Assembly (NCBI RefSeq): GCF_004770155.1
Contig: NZ_RQFA01000072.1
Location: 78,001 to 142,000, forward strand
Origin: Leptospira gomenensis
Lineage (GTDB): Bacteria; Spirochaetota; Leptospiria; Leptospirales; Leptospiraceae
Length of the DNA: 64,000 bases
Direction: 5' to 3'
The notes below the pieces were generated by a model, which saw only the letters and a list, made by a program, of their open reading frames with translations, made no database searches and was not told where the DNA came from. How positions within the stretch are numbered: position 1 is the stretch's first letter; every line of letters begins with the position of its first letter. This document shows, one piece after another, positions 21,620-31,851 of this stretch. Both the position numbers and the translations under genes were made by a program.

Positions 21620-23646
21620 TTCGTAAAAAATCCTGCCTCGGCCTTTCCGGAAGAATTTCTAAAATTCGATTCTACGACTATAGGAATGTAGAAATCCTTT
21701 TTGTCGGCTTCTACTCTACTTTTAAAAGAGACGATATAACGCCTGTCTTTGTGTGATAATATGGAATCGTATAGGGTCTTTTCCTGACCTTCTCCCGGAA
21801 TAACTATGAATTTACCTCCGGTCGAGGACGCGATCGTTTTGTATGTTTCAACCGCCGGACCCGAATCCGAAAGGGATAAAAAATAGATTGGAATCGCATG
21901 TGCCTTAGAATATCGGATGATTTTTTCAGGGGAGATTTGGGTAAAGGAATCTGGGTCGGAACTACCGGAGACCAAAACTAAGACTGCTCGAGGCCCGAGT
22001 CGATCTAATAGGTCGGATATTCCGCGGTAGATTGCTTTGCCGGTTTTTGAGGTCGGTTCTACGGGGGAGTTTCGCAGGATTCTGAAGATTTCGTGCATCG
22101 AATATCCGAAATCCGAGGCTTTTACGAGTTCCGACCCGGAGCGAAGAACTTCCACCCCGTCATACTGTCTTAACGATGTTAAGAGTGGTTTTAACGACTT
22201 TTCAAAAACAGAATAGTTTGCTTTGACTTCCGACGTGTTTTCGTAGATCAATGAAAGCGAAATTCTATTGTTGAACTGTTGCATATCTGCTAAGCCGATC
22301 AGGGGAGATAAATTTCCGTATTCATAAACCCGAAAAGAGTTTCTTGGAATACCCTTTAAATCCCGACCGGATCGATCCCTGGCCCGGAGGAAGACGGATA
22401 TATCCGGATATTCCCGGTTTAATACTTTCTCCACTACCAGATCCAAATTGGATGAAAGTTGATTTGCTGGACTAAATATTTCAACTCGATGTCGGTTAAA
22501 ATCTGCGATATAGTGAGTTCCCGTGTAATCGAACGCAGAGGAAAACGGTTGGTTTAATTTCCGAATTACGTTTTTTGAATCTCGAAAGGTATCTAATTGT
22601 TTCCAAGTATTTTCGATTGTGTTATATATAATGAGTCCCGACTTTTCATCCGAGATATACAGGTCGTTCTTGCGAATCGTAAGATTTCGAGGGGAATTTA
22701 AAACGTTTGTATTGCGGATTTCTTTAAGAAAATTACCCTCTGAATCGAAAACGACGATTCGTGCGTTTCCTCTATCGGCTACGTAAATTTCACCCTTAGA
22801 ATTTACCTTTAATCCAGATGGATTGCGCAGAATTCCGACTCCGATTTCCTGAATGAATGTTCCGTCATTTTTAAGTTTTTGAATTCGATGATTACCGGAA
22901 TCAGAAATATACAGATATCCGTCTTTCGTAAGAAAAATACCTGTGGGGCCGTGAAATTCACCGTTATTCTTACCTGATTTTCCGAATCGATTTTTATATT
23001 CTCCCCGAGTGTTAAATTCGAAGATTTGATCGCCTTTAAAATCCGAAACAAAGATCGATTTTCCTCTCAACGAAAAAAAGAGCGGTCCGGATAAATTCCG
23101 ACCTAAAGAGCCTTTAAAATTATCTACAGGGTTCCCATTGGAGTCAAATTTAACAATATTCGCCGTGTCAAAGGACAGAACGTATAAAAACCCATCATCA
23201 TCAATTGCCACATCGGTCGGATTTCTGAATCTGAAACGCCGAAGTTCGTCACCAGATAGAGTGGTATAATATTGATTAGATGAATCTTGGCTACCGCCAG
23301 CCAAATTAATTCTCAAAGCATCTAGTCTGGATTTTTGAATTTGACTCAATCCTGAGTTTACTTCAATTTGCTCTAATTCCGACATACTTTCCGGCCAATC
23401 TCCTGAGAGATAATAAGAATGTGAAAGTAGGATACGGGCTAAGGTAAAATCGTTTTTTATCGAAAGTGATCTTAGAAAACTTTCCCTTGCTGAGGAATAT
23501 TCTGAGTTATTAAAATACGAAAATCCTTTGAAAAAGTGTGTTCTTGCTTCTTTTTCTTGAATCGAGAAATTTGGGAGTCCATCCGAGTGGATAGCTATTG
23601 CCGAACTAAAGAAAAGGGATATGACTAAAAACCGATTTAAGCGCAT
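21616..23646 (-). CDS. TPR - NHL propeller - vWA-type envelope protein
   Basis: Start ATG 23646 (MRLNRFLVISLFFSSAIAIH) gives a signal peptide; an upstream start adds an unlikely segment. Order of parts: TPR-like pair (about 30-110), six-bladed NHL propeller (~130-395, with repeated P-x-G/D-h-x-h-D-x-x-G-x-h-Y-V/I blocks such as GPTGIFLTKDGYLYISDSGN), then a von Willebrand A-like domain (~430-650) with LVLVSGSSDPDSF. The first metal-site motif DxSxS is not obvious (ISLSLIYENTSE), so the vWA may be metal-free. Sequence is AT-richer than most of the window. Confidence 0.82.
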   Translation of the reverse strand: MRLNRFLVISLFFSSAIAIHSDGLPNFSIQEKEARTHFFKGFSYFNNSEYSSARESFLRSLSIKNDFTLARILLSHSYYLSGDWPESMSELEQIEVNSGLSQIQKSRLDALRINLAGGSQDSSNQYYTTLSGDELRRFRFRNPTDVAIDDDGFLYVLSFDTANIVKFDSNGNPVDNFKGSLGRNLSGPLFFSLRGKSIFVSDFKGDQIFEFNTRGEYKNRFGKSGKNNGEFHGPTGIFLTKDGYLYISDSGNHRIQKLKNDGTFIQEIGVGILRNPSGLKVNSKGEIYVADRGNARIVVFDSEGNFLKEIRNTNVLNSPRNLTIRKNDLYISDEKSGLIIYNTIENTWKQLDTFRDSKNVIRKLNQPFSSAFDYTGTHYIADFNRHRVEIFSPANQLSSNLDLVVEKVLNREYPDISVFLRARDRSGRDLKGIPRNSFRVYEYGNLSPLIGLADMQQFNNRISLSLIYENTSEVKANYSVFEKSLKPLLTSLRQYDGVEVLRSGSELVKASDFGYSMHEIFRILRNSPVEPTSKTGKAIYRGISDLLDRLGPRAVLVLVSGSSDPDSFTQISPEKIIRYSKAHAIPIYFLSLSDSGPAVETYKTIASSTGGKFIVIPGEGQEKTLYDSILSHKDRRYIVSFKSRVEADKKDFYIPIVVESNFRNSSGKAEAGFFTK

Positions 23647-23766
23647 AAAAAGCAGTAAATTTCTGATCTTATCGTCAATTAACGAATTAAAGAGACATAA
23701 TTTCAAGAATTTTTTATGAGCTGATTGATTGCTATTATGAGCATGTTTTTGATCAGTTATTAAATA

Positions 23767-24027
23767 TCAGGGGATACATGTCGATTTCTCCGACTCAACT
23801 TGTGCGCAAGATTTGTGCGTAGATTGAATCTGAATCTTGACAGGTCGGAATTCTGCCGCCTGCAAACGATTCTTCTTCCAGTCCCTATGCTGTTCGAGCC
23901 AGATTTCCCGTTTGGTTCTATTTTCAGAAAGTTCGTTGCGAGTTTCTCTCAATATAAAGTCCAAGAGTAATATATAATTTCTAAATCTTGCTTCGATTTG
24001 ATTGAGTGATTCGGAATGAATTTCCAT
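23767..24027 (-). CDS. Small hypothetical protein
   Basis: 86 residues, mostly helical and charged (ETRNELSENRTKREIWLEQH), on the same strand as and 43 bases after the DUF1564-type gene. There is no recognisable family and only a weak ribosome binding site. It could be a real small partner or chance; the codon content fits the AT-rich surroundings. Confidence 0.4.
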   Translation of the reverse strand: MEIHSESLNQIEARFRNYILLLDFILRETRNELSENRTKREIWLEQHRDWKKNRLQAAEFRPVKIQIQSTHKSCAQVESEKSTCIP

Positions 24028-24070
24028 TCTATCTAAAAATATCGGACGATTTATTATAAAATTCCGAAAT

Positions 24071-24616
24071 TTATGCGGTATCTAATTGGAATTTTCTTCC
24101 TAAAAGTAGTTTTTTAAGAATCATCTGCGGGTTACCAAAAATCGTGAGGTGTAAATGAAAAGGTTGCAAAATGCCTTTCGAATAAGAAAAATCTCTTCGA
24201 TACCTTTTGTTGATTTCGCTATAATGGATCTCTTCCCGGCTTTCTTCTTTATCCATATCGACTAATCTTGCGAATAAGCGACAGACTGAAATTCCGAAAT
24301 AAAAAGCTGCGATTTTAGCCTTATACCAATCTTCGTGATTTGGCCGAAACGAGTATCGAACTAAATTCTGATTTTTGGATTGATATAGAGTTTTCCTAAA
24401 TGCTGAATCTGGAAATACGGTTAACAAATGTTTTTTGTGAAATCTATTGATAAGAAAATGAAAATAGTTTTTGAGATTTCGATGTTTTCTAATTTTTTGT
24501 TCGATAAATATCTTTAGATGGAAGGGGACTAATAAATCGGAGGTTCCTGAATTGGATATAGATCTTCCATTGAATTCGGTAAAGTATTGAAAATCGATTT
24601 CTTGCATTGGCAACAT
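24071..24616 (-). CDS. DUF1564-family protein
   Basis: Start chosen at ATG 24616, 3 bases after AGGAGG; a second ATG lies three codons later. About 181 residues. The core KNQNLVRYSFRPNHEDW followed by AAFYFGISVCRLFARLV has the pattern I associate with DUF1564, a multi-copy family essentially confined to Leptospira and of unknown function. The basic N-terminal half and helical core would suit a nucleic-acid-binding role, but that is speculation. Located in the AT-rich stretch. Confidence 0.75.
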   Translation of the reverse strand: MLPMQEIDFQYFTEFNGRSISNSGTSDLLVPFHLKIFIEQKIRKHRNLKNYFHFLINRFHKKHLLTVFPDSAFRKTLYQSKNQNLVRYSFRPNHEDWYKAKIAAFYFGISVCRLFARLVDMDKEESREEIHYSEINKRYRRDFSYSKGILQPFHLHLTIFGNPQMILKKLLLGRKFQLDTA

Positions 24617-24680
24617 TTGCCTCCTCAAAAGAAAACGTTTCCTTTGCTTGCATGAATGATCGCAAAAATAGAAAAAAAAA

Positions 24681-25622
24681 TTAAGAAAAAGAATCTAAAA
24701 CAGTTAGATGCACGTCCACGCACTCCGCTAAAGTATCTTTGTCGTAACCACCTTCTAAAAAGGATAAAACTCTACCTTCACATATATGATAGGCTGCAGC
24801 CAAGACCATATCGCTTATTTTTTCAAAGCCAAGTGTAGTAACTTTCATCCCGCCGAGCGGGTCTCGCTTGTGTGCATCAAATCCGGCGGAGATGAGAATG
24901 ACTTCTGGTCGAAATTGTTCTATTGCAGGAATAATCTTTTTTTCAAAGGCCTTTATATAAGCGGAATTATGAGAGTCGGCCGGCATCGGAACATTTAAAG
25001 TCGTACCTTTGCCTAAACCGAATCCGGTTTCATCAAAAGATCCCGTCATCGGATAAAAAGGATATTGGTGGATGGATGCATAAAATACATCCGGATCCGA
25101 ATAAAATATTTCTTGGGTTCCGTTTCCATGATGGACATCCCAATCTACGATAAAAATTTTTTTGAAGCCATTTATCTGCAAGTAACGGGCAGTAACCGCA
25201 ATATTATTGAACATGCAAAAGCCCATAATCCGATCTCGTTCGGCATGATGTCCGGGAGGTCGGAGGAGCGAAAATCCATTCTGAATTTTGCCTTCAACGA
25301 GTGCGTCTACTAGTGCAATGCCTGAGCCAGCCGCATAAAATGCAGATAACCAAGAATCTTCCGTAAACGGAGTATCCCCGTCGAAGTAACCACGCCTCCC
25401 AGCGGAATCTTGTACTTTCTGAATATGGTATTCTGTGTGAACTAAGCTGAGCATTTCTATTGAAATCGGCTTGATATCCGGTTTATAAAAAGTAGGAAAA
25501 AGATTGTTTCGTGAAAGTCGATCCAAACAGGCTATTAGTCTGTCGGAACTTTCGAAATGAGGTATCCGAGGTTGGTCGTTATGCAGAAGGAAGTAATCTG
25601 AATATGCGAATCCGGTAGGCAT
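24681..25622 (-). CDS. Histone deacetylase family (AcuC/AphA-type) amidohydrolase
   Basis: 313 residues, a complete class II HDAC-like domain. Zinc and catalytic motifs are intact: LRPPGHHAERDRIMGFCMFN, VDWDVHHGNGTQEIF, SAGFDAHKRDPLGG and FLEGGYD. Bacterial members deacetylate acetyl-lysine proteins, acetylpolyamines or acetoin-related substrates; which one applies is not visible. It is followed by the DUF1564-type gene on the same strand. Confidence 0.93.
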   Translation of the reverse strand: MPTGFAYSDYFLLHNDQPRIPHFESSDRLIACLDRLSRNNLFPTFYKPDIKPISIEMLSLVHTEYHIQKVQDSAGRRGYFDGDTPFTEDSWLSAFYAAGSGIALVDALVEGKIQNGFSLLRPPGHHAERDRIMGFCMFNNIAVTARYLQINGFKKIFIVDWDVHHGNGTQEIFYSDPDVFYASIHQYPFYPMTGSFDETGFGLGKGTTLNVPMPADSHNSAYIKAFEKKIIPAIEQFRPEVILISAGFDAHKRDPLGGMKVTTLGFEKISDMVLAAAYHICEGRVLSFLEGGYDKDTLAECVDVHLTVLDSFS

Positions 25623-25751
25623 TGAATTATCCCTTTTTTGAAAATGTAATGATAAATTTTGTAGGGAAACCGTCTCGATTGTTATATTTTTTAAGCTGCA
25701 TTTACAGTATTAACTGCTTAATTCCGACATTTATTACAGGACTCAATTCGC

Positions 25752-26945
25752 TTGGCTAGAAAATTACGCATCTTGAAATTTAGAACTTTTATCGCTTTGA
25801 TTTTTTTAATTCCCTTATGTCTTTCTGCCGATTTCGATCTTCCGTTTCCAAAAATCATTAGGAAAGAATCTTCACAGCATAAAGTGCTTATACAAGAAGA
25901 TAAAGAAAACCGAGTTTCTTCTTCTTTGATTACCGATATTACGTCAAAAAGTCAAGAAAATCAGAAAACTCTTCCTTCCAGCGTTTTAGATAATTCGAAA
26001 AACAAACGTTTGAAAGAAAGTTCCTCTATTAAAGTCGTAACAACGGATGAATTAAAAGAATCTAATGAATCCGTCGAACAAAAAAAACCTTTCGATGCAT
26101 TAGTTGGTGTACCCAATTTTGCCCGTGGAATTTATATTTCTCAGAGAACTTTAAAAAAAACGAAAGTATTTCAAGAGATCCGACGTAAAGCGATTCGTCA
26201 CGGAGTTAATTTATTGGTAATTGATATACAGCCGACGACGCCTTCGAGGGAGGATTTGAGTTCTATCATTGAAGAAGGCTTTTATCCCGTAGCCAGAGTC
26301 GTTAATTTCGAAGGAGGTTTACCTACGGAAAAACCTACCGAACGGAGGCTTGCATCTATATATAGATCCGTCCGTGAGGCTTGCCGAACCGGTTTTCCGG
26401 AGATTCAGTTAGATTATATTCGTTATGCCGATAATTTGCAATTAAAACTATCTTATGACGTTAGATATAAGAACATTGCCGGGATTATCAAGAATATCAG
26501 AAACGAAACTTTAAAGTGTGATAATTTGCCTTACATTGGAGCTGATATTTTTGGCCGAATTCCATTTAATCAGAATGATATGATTGGTCAAAAAGTGGAA
26601 GTTTTCGCCCAAGTGGTGGATGTGCTTTATCCTATGTTATATCCTTCCCATTTTTACGGCATGCCGAATCGCATTAATGATCCATATCAAACGGTTTATG
26701 ACGGAACTCTCTTCACATTAAAACGATCGCTTAAAACCACGAGAGTAGTTCCCTACATTCAAGGATTTAATATGTCGGTTGGAAAGTCGGGACTCTCCCT
26801 CCCCGAATATATCAAAGCTCAGATAAAAGCCTCATATGATAGCGGAGGACATGGCTTTGTCGTTTGGAATGCCTGGAATGATTATGAACCGACATTTAAG
26901 GCGTTGGAAAGTTACGACGATGAACAAACTAAAAAGAAACACTAA
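25752..26945 (+). CDS. Secreted putative glycoside hydrolase (GHL / DUF4015)
   Basis: 397 residues from TTG 25752, with AGGA 11 bases upstream. Signal peptide (about 5-26), a Ser/Lys-rich linker to ~110, then a TIM-barrel-like domain starting [11 protein letters not shown] and containing [23 protein letters not shown] and [13 protein letters not shown], the conserved blocks of the DUF4015 family of predicted glycosidases. The Asp and Tyr in LDYIRYAD are likely active-site residues. Last four bases overlap the convergent enoyl-CoA hydratase gene. Confidence 0.85.
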   Translation: MARKLRILKFRTFIALIFLIPLCLSADFDLPFPKIIRKESSQHKVLIQEDKENRVSSSLITDITSKSQENQKTLPSSVLDNSKNKRLKESSSIKVVTTDELKESNESVEQKKPFDALVGVPNFARGIYISQRTLKKTKVFQEIRRKAIRHGVNLLVIDIQPTTPSREDLSSIIEEGFYPVARVVNFEGGLPTEKPTERRLASIYRSVREACRTGFPEIQLDYIRYADNLQLKLSYDVRYKNIAGIIKNIRNETLKCDNLPYIGADIFGRIPFNQNDMIGQKVEVFAQVVDVLYPMLYPSHFYGMPNRINDPYQTVYDGTLFTLKRSLKTTRVVPYIQGFNMSVGKSGLSLPEYIKAQIKASYDSGGHGFVVWNAWNDYEPTFKALESYDDEQTKKKH

Positions 26946-27742
26946 ACTCCTTTAAATTCAGGTTTTCTTTTTTGCTCGATCGCCTTAATCGTTTCCTTAA
27001 AATCCTCGGAAATAAAATTTCTTGCTTGCGACTCTGCCTCTTTTTTCAATGCGGCGGTTAGTTCTTCGTTATTGTAAGTATTTTTTTTCAGTTCACGCAA
27101 AGCCAAAGGCGCACTTTCGGATAAAGCGATTGCGATTTCCGTGGCTCTCCCTAAAACCTCTTTTTGCGGAACGGAATCGTTACAAAGTCCGATTCGAAGT
27201 GCCTCTTCGCCATTAAACATTTCTGCCATAAATAAAAGGCGATTTGCGATATGAGTGCCGAATAACTCTTTGACGATATAGCTGGATCCCATTCCGGGGT
27301 GGATCCCTAGCTTAACGAAATTAAACTGATATTTTCCTTCGTTCGCAAAAACTCGAATATCGCATGCAAACGCTAATGATAAACCAGCCCCTATCGCGTG
27401 TCCGTTGGCAGCGCAGATGACCGGGATGTCCAATTTCCTAACGGAAAGGAATAAATTATAAAATTCAAACATCGTTTTTTTATTCGATTCAAAGTCTTTC
27501 GTTGAAAATGATTTTAACAGCTCGAAATTTCCTCCTGCTGAGAAAATTCCATTCTTTCCCGTCAAAATTATAGACCTTGGCTTCTGTTTGTCGGATGACT
27601 GCGATATATCTTCGGTAATTTTTTTGAATTCCAAACCCATCTCACGAGTCATAGAATTTCTCGATTCAGGGTTATTGAAACTAAGGATGAGGATTTTGTT
27701 TCCGGAGCCCAGGTCGATTGTGTCTTCGTCGATGAATCCCAT
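26942..27742 (-). CDS. Enoyl-CoA hydratase/isomerase family protein
   Basis: 266 residues, crotonase fold. The oxyanion-hole segments [15 protein letters not shown] and [20 protein letters not shown] are present, and [20 protein letters not shown] follows. The usual catalytic Glu pair is not fully conserved (GIHPGMG in place of the common G-x-x-P), so hydratase versus isomerase or another crotonase activity cannot be decided. Its ATG overlaps the stop of the upstream gene (TAATG). Confidence 0.92.
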   Translation of the reverse strand: MGFIDEDTIDLGSGNKILILSFNNPESRNSMTREMGLEFKKITEDISQSSDKQKPRSIILTGKNGIFSAGGNFELLKSFSTKDFESNKKTMFEFYNLFLSVRKLDIPVICAANGHAIGAGLSLAFACDIRVFANEGKYQFNFVKLGIHPGMGSSYIVKELFGTHIANRLLFMAEMFNGEEALRIGLCNDSVPQKEVLGRATEIAIALSESAPLALRELKKNTYNNEELTAALKKEAESQARNFISEDFKETIKAIEQKRKPEFKGV

Positions 27743-28269
27743 TAAACTGCTTCTTTCTCCAATTCAAAACTTTCATACCAGATTCGATCAGATACAGTCA
27801 ACGGTTTTTCTCCAAGCCCCATTTGTGTGTAGTATTCCAGGAGGATTTCTAAATGGATTACTTCTTCGTCTTCTAAAGTCCAGAAGGCTGAATCTATCGA
27901 TTTCGATATCAGTGCTTGCCCACGAACTGAATCGCTAAAATACTCAGGCTTGCCGGAAAAAATCAAATGTGCAGAGATTAGGTCGAAACGGATCGTTTCA
28001 GTGATTTTTTTGAAGTCGAGTTCCGACTTGTCAAAATAGCGGGATGCTATTTCGGTTTGAAAGTAATCTCCCCACGTTAGAATATCAGGCTCTACACCCG
28101 TTTTTGCTTTGATTTCGGCGATTTTTTCTTTTTCAAGAAATGAAGTGACTGCGAATCTATCGACTAACTCCTTTAAAGCGATTAAATCTAAGATTTTTTG
28201 AGCAGATAATTTTCCCTGCTTCATCATATCGAATAATTCTGGATTGAGTTCCGACTTTCTTGTGTCCAT
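27742..28269 (-). CDS. Hypothetical protein co-transcribed with a crotonase
   Basis: 175 residues, soluble and mostly helical, with acidic composition ([20 protein letters not shown]). I do not recognise a domain. It is translationally coupled to the downstream crotonase by a TAATG overlap, so a role in the same acyl-CoA step is plausible. The 283 bases upstream (28270-28552) show no convincing gene. Confidence 0.65.
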   Translation of the reverse strand: MDTRKSELNPELFDMMKQGKLSAQKILDLIALKELVDRFAVTSFLEKEKIAEIKAKTGVEPDILTWGDYFQTEIASRYFDKSELDFKKITETIRFDLISAHLIFSGKPEYFSDSVRGQALISKSIDSAFWTLEDEEVIHLEILLEYYTQMGLGEKPLTVSDRIWYESFELEKEAV

Positions 28270-28552
28270 ACCTTCTCTGTCGGGTTTTTCCTGAAACTTC
28301 CCAGACGATTTTTTTAGAGAACTCGCAGTTTGATTATTACTTCTTTGCTTTTATCCTCTTTTGCACGTTTCGTAAAAATTACCATAGGAGAATAGTGTTC
28401 TCGATCAAGCATAGCTTTCTTGTGTTCCGACCTCGCTCGGTTCTCGATAAATTCCTAAAATTATGTCGCTTTATCCCCGTAATTCTGCATTGAATTCCGA
28501 CATTTCGCGAGCCGATATTTAATGAAGGATTTCGTTTCGTAAAATTTATCGT

Positions 28553-29830
28553 ATGGCAGTCGGAAGGTCGGATAGTCTACAAGAGCTCATCACAGTTCTC
28601 GAAACTATGTTCGGAGAAACGATCATAGGTACGGATATTAATCTCGTAAAACATCTGTTCTATTTTTTGAAAGCCGATGATGTGGAGTTTCCATTCGATT
28701 ATGACGGACAAAGATTTTTTGCGGTCGTAGAAAATATCGAAGAGACTAACGTTTATCTGCGTATTCCGGGTGCGACTCAGGGGCTTACTCTAAGGGCGAA
28801 AATCAGTTTTGAAATCATGAATATTCTCTACCAATTCGAGGTCGTAATTCTCGAATTCTTAGAGGAGGGGATTAGAATCCGAATTCCGTCGGAACTTCAG
28901 GCCGCATCCTTTAGAAAGAACGTTCGTGTAGCGGTCGATGACCTTTTTATGAACTATGTGATTCTTTTTCGTTCCTTATCCGGCGGCGGACGGGAGATCG
29001 GTCGTAATATCCAGGTGGAACAAAGATTTAACAGCCTGATGAGGGAGATAAAAAAAGACAATCCGGATTTGAGACTCATTAATATTATGATTTCCGAATA
29101 TATTTCCACGGTTTCGAAGGATTACGAGATAGTTTTCTTTTCAGGTTCAAAAGAGGAATCGTTTTTGGAATCCTTTATGCGTAGACACGATCGTCCCGTT
29201 TATATTCCCGATACTTCTTTGATCGTTAATTATATCCGTGAACAGGATTCTTCCTGGATGACGAATTATAGAGCGGAATATATTCGTATGGTTTTGGAAA
29301 ACGGTCAGGATTACGCGGACAAATTCTTTCGCGAGCTGCAAAAAACGGAGATCCGCGATTTTATCATTTCGTATCTAATACTCCCTATTCGATTGTTCAA
29401 CGATGTCGTCGGATATATCAGGGTTCATACTTCGGCAATGGATCGATATTCCATCACTCCCTCGCAGGCCGGATATCTGATCGAACTTTCGGATATTTTC
29501 AACTATTCGATAACTAAGATATTTATCCGGGAAGATAACTATAGACATACAAAAGCGGCGACGAGGGTGGTTGATATCAGTATCAACGGCCTTCTTTTCG
29601 AGATAAATGAGAAACGCATTTTCCAATATTTAAAAAAACATAATATTATAAAAATATTTATTCCCGTGGCGGAGAGAACCCTTGTTATGAGAGGAGAGGT
29701 CGTTCGTTATATCGCCGGCGAAGAAGGGAAGTTTCTTCTTGGAGTCAATTTTTTCGACTCAAATCCGGACGATATGCTGATTCTTCAAAAGTATATCTTT
29801 CTGAAAACCAGACGAGTTCTCTCAGAATGA
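28553..29830 (+). CDS. PilZ protein split by a large GAF-like insert
   Basis: 425 residues. Residues ~45-120 resemble the YcgR N-terminal (PilZN) beta domain, ending in FRKNVRV, where R121-x-x-x-R125 matches the first c-di-GMP-binding motif. The second PilZ motif D-x-S-x-x-G appears only at 341-346 (DISING), followed by the rest of a PilZ barrel ending in FLLGVNF. In between lie ~200 residues with a GAF-like pattern ([20 protein letters not shown]). It may belong to the leptospiral DUF1577 family. Likely a c-di-GMP effector; the insert may bind another ligand (inference). Confidence 0.75.
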   Translation: MAVGRSDSLQELITVLETMFGETIIGTDINLVKHLFYFLKADDVEFPFDYDGQRFFAVVENIEETNVYLRIPGATQGLTLRAKISFEIMNILYQFEVVILEFLEEGIRIRIPSELQAASFRKNVRVAVDDLFMNYVILFRSLSGGGREIGRNIQVEQRFNSLMREIKKDNPDLRLINIMISEYISTVSKDYEIVFFSGSKEESFLESFMRRHDRPVYIPDTSLIVNYIREQDSSWMTNYRAEYIRMVLENGQDYADKFFRELQKTEIRDFIISYLILPIRLFNDVVGYIRVHTSAMDRYSITPSQAGYLIELSDIFNYSITKIFIREDNYRHTKAATRVVDISINGLLFEINEKRIFQYLKKHNIIKIFIPVAERTLVMRGEVVRYIAGEEGKFLLGVNFFDSNPDDMLILQKYIFLKTRRVLSE

Positions 29831-31015
29831 TCCCAATATCGTATTAGCTTTAAGGATATACGGGTCTCCGGGAACGGAAGTCGGTTTAAACGTTTTGTAT
29901 TTTTCTACGGCTGACGATAAGTATCCTTTGAAAATTCCCATACGTTCCGATTCTCCGATTCCACTTTGCCCGGTTTCCGAGGATAACTCCGTAATTTTAT
30001 CGATGTATAATTTGCTCGCGAGTAGATGGATTCTATAATCGGAAGGATCCTTTTTTTCGGAATTTCTCAGCAATTTTTCCGCGATTTCGAAGTATGTATC
30101 CGCTTTTTTTCTTTTTGAGGACGCGGAGGCGGTAGATAAGAGCGGTTTCGATTCCTCCCTAAATAAGTGATAATAAGTCATAGCCGATTGTATTAGGAGT
30201 TCTGAATCTTCTTTCGTTAATTTAAAGGCCTCTTGTATCACTTCCATCGAGCGAGATAAAACGGATGCGTTTTTGAATCCTTCGGTTTCGTATTTGTGAT
30301 TCAGATAATCGATGTATTCCACATAAAATTCCAATTCTTCCTGAGAGTTACCGAAACGTTTTCTGTTTTTCCAGGCCATAGAAAATTCCGAGCCTGCAGA
30401 GACATAGGCTTCGCCGGTTTTTTTGTATAATAGGCCGAGACGAAAATGTCCCATCGGTGAAGACGGATCCAAACTGATCGTATGTTTATAGGATCGGATC
30501 GATTCGGCGATTTCGTTTCTGGCCAAATGATAGTCGCCTTTTTTGCGTTCTACGATGGCGGATTCTATTTTCTCGGATACGAGCGGCGCGGCTACCATTA
30601 GGTTTCTGTCCTTTACCAATCCGAGATTTCCGATTCCGCGCGCCCGTTTGCCGATGAACGAGGTTTGAAAAATGGATTTGATTTCTATCCGACCTACGAT
30701 GTTTCCGTTCCGATAATTCTTATGATCGAAATCCTTTTCGATCAGATATAAGATTTGTCCTTCGCGTAATCCAGGATCGTAATTGATCTTGATCGTTACT
30801 AGGTCCGCTCTCGTATCGACTCCGATATCGAGGTTTCGATTCTTTCCTTCTTCTTCGATCGGTTTTACTTTGTCGTAAAGAACCGTTTCGCCTATGAGAA
30901 TCATTTTCTCTTTTTCAGGTTTTCCGGGCTCCCAGAACGCATAGACGAGTTCCCTCGAGAACATAGGTCCGGTATAACTCAAAAAAAGCGGAATGAAAAT
31001 AAGGAAAGTTCTCAC
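29822..31015 (-). CDS. Secreted TPR-containing protein
   Basis: 397 residues from GTG 31015, with a signal peptide ([19 protein letters not shown]). Residues ~20-135 are beta-rich ([16 protein letters not shown]), then TPR hairpins occupy ~150-350 ([20 protein letters not shown]). Probably periplasmic. The 3' end overlaps the PilZ gene by 9 bases on the opposite strand. Function unknown. Confidence 0.75.
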   Translation of the reverse strand: MRTFLIFIPLFLSYTGPMFSRELVYAFWEPGKPEKEKMILIGETVLYDKVKPIEEEGKNRNLDIGVDTRADLVTIKINYDPGLREGQILYLIEKDFDHKNYRNGNIVGRIEIKSIFQTSFIGKRARGIGNLGLVKDRNLMVAAPLVSEKIESAIVERKKGDYHLARNEIAESIRSYKHTISLDPSSPMGHFRLGLLYKKTGEAYVSAGSEFSMAWKNRKRFGNSQEELEFYVEYIDYLNHKYETEGFKNASVLSRSMEVIQEAFKLTKEDSELLIQSAMTYYHLFREESKPLLSTASASSKRKKADTYFEIAEKLLRNSEKKDPSDYRIHLLASKLYIDKITELSSETGQSGIGESERMGIFKGYLSSAVEKYKTFKPTSVPGDPYILKANTILGSF

Positions 31016-31146
31016 AATTCAAAGATCGGAAATTTCCCCCGATTTCGCCCGAAAAAAAAGCGGTTTGAGATCGGCTTCGGAATATTTTCGAGGGTGTTCG
31101 GAAACGAACCGGTTTGCAAGCCCGCGGTCTCCGATTCGTCCATGAT

Positions 31147-31851
31147 TTAGGGATTTACAGTTTCAAAAGAAGTAAGTCTCGCGTATCCGTGTGCCGGTTG
31201 TTGGGTATTTCCCGGTCTTTCCAACACGGCGGCACTGCATCCCGCCCGAGTCGCAGCGTCGGCTTCCTCTTTTACGTCGGTGAAGAATATTATTTTTTCC
31301 GGTGGAATTCCCAATTCTCGCGCAATACGCGAATAACTTTCCGACTCACGTTTGCCTCCGACCGCAGTATCGAAATAACCCGAAAAATATCCCGTCAAAT
31401 CTCCAAAATTAGAATATTCGAATATTAACTTTTGGGCTTGCACACTTCCAGAGGAGTACACCGCTGCTTTTTTTTCGGAACTTCGTATGCGTTTTAAAAA
31501 TTCGGGAACGTCGGCAAACATAAGACTTTTTAATTCTCCGTTTTCGTATCCTTCTTTCCAGATTCTTCCCTGGATTTCTTTGAGGGGACCGCTTTTACGA
31601 TCCACACCCACTAAATATTCGCAATAGTCGATTAACGTTTCTACTGAATCGGAAACCTCCTTCGAATACGAAACGTCGGCCTTTCCTTCCCGGATAAGCC
31701 CTTCCAAGACCGTTTTTTCGAGATTTCCTTTTCGGAAAAATTCCCCGAATTTCGATACCGAGTAGGGAAACAATGTCTTATGAACGAACTCGATCGGGGT
31801 CGTCGTTCCTTCTATGTCGAAAAGATAAAGTTCGAATGTTGAAACGTCCAA
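31147..31851 (-). CDS. mtnC: Enolase-phosphatase E1 of the methionine salvage pathway
   Basis: 234 residues. HAD-type phosphatase that converts 2,3-diketo-5-methylthiopentyl-1-phosphate to the acireductone. The start of the fold, YLFDIEGTTTPIEFVHKTLF, is the E1 signature with the nucleophile Asp; AAVYSSGSVQAQKL and IIFFTDVKEEADAA are the later HAD motifs. The likely start is a TTG immediately after the stop of the MFS gene, so the two are probably co-transcribed. Confidence 0.95.
   Translation of the reverse strand: MDVSTFELYLFDIEGTTTPIEFVHKTLFPYSVSKFGEFFRKGNLEKTVLEGLIREGKADVSYSKEVSDSVETLIDYCEYLVGVDRKSGPLKEIQGRIWKEGYENGELKSLMFADVPEFLKRIRSSEKKAAVYSSGSVQAQKLIFEYSNFGDLTGYFSGYFDTAVGGKRESESYSRIARELGIPPEKIIFFTDVKEEADAATRAGCSAAVLERPGNTQQPAHGYARLTSFETVNP

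Noticed and set aside
28260..28493. Frame of 77 codons between the 27742-28269 gene and the PilZ gene
   Set aside because: Phe/Leu-rich but no start signal; probably AT-rich leader DNA.
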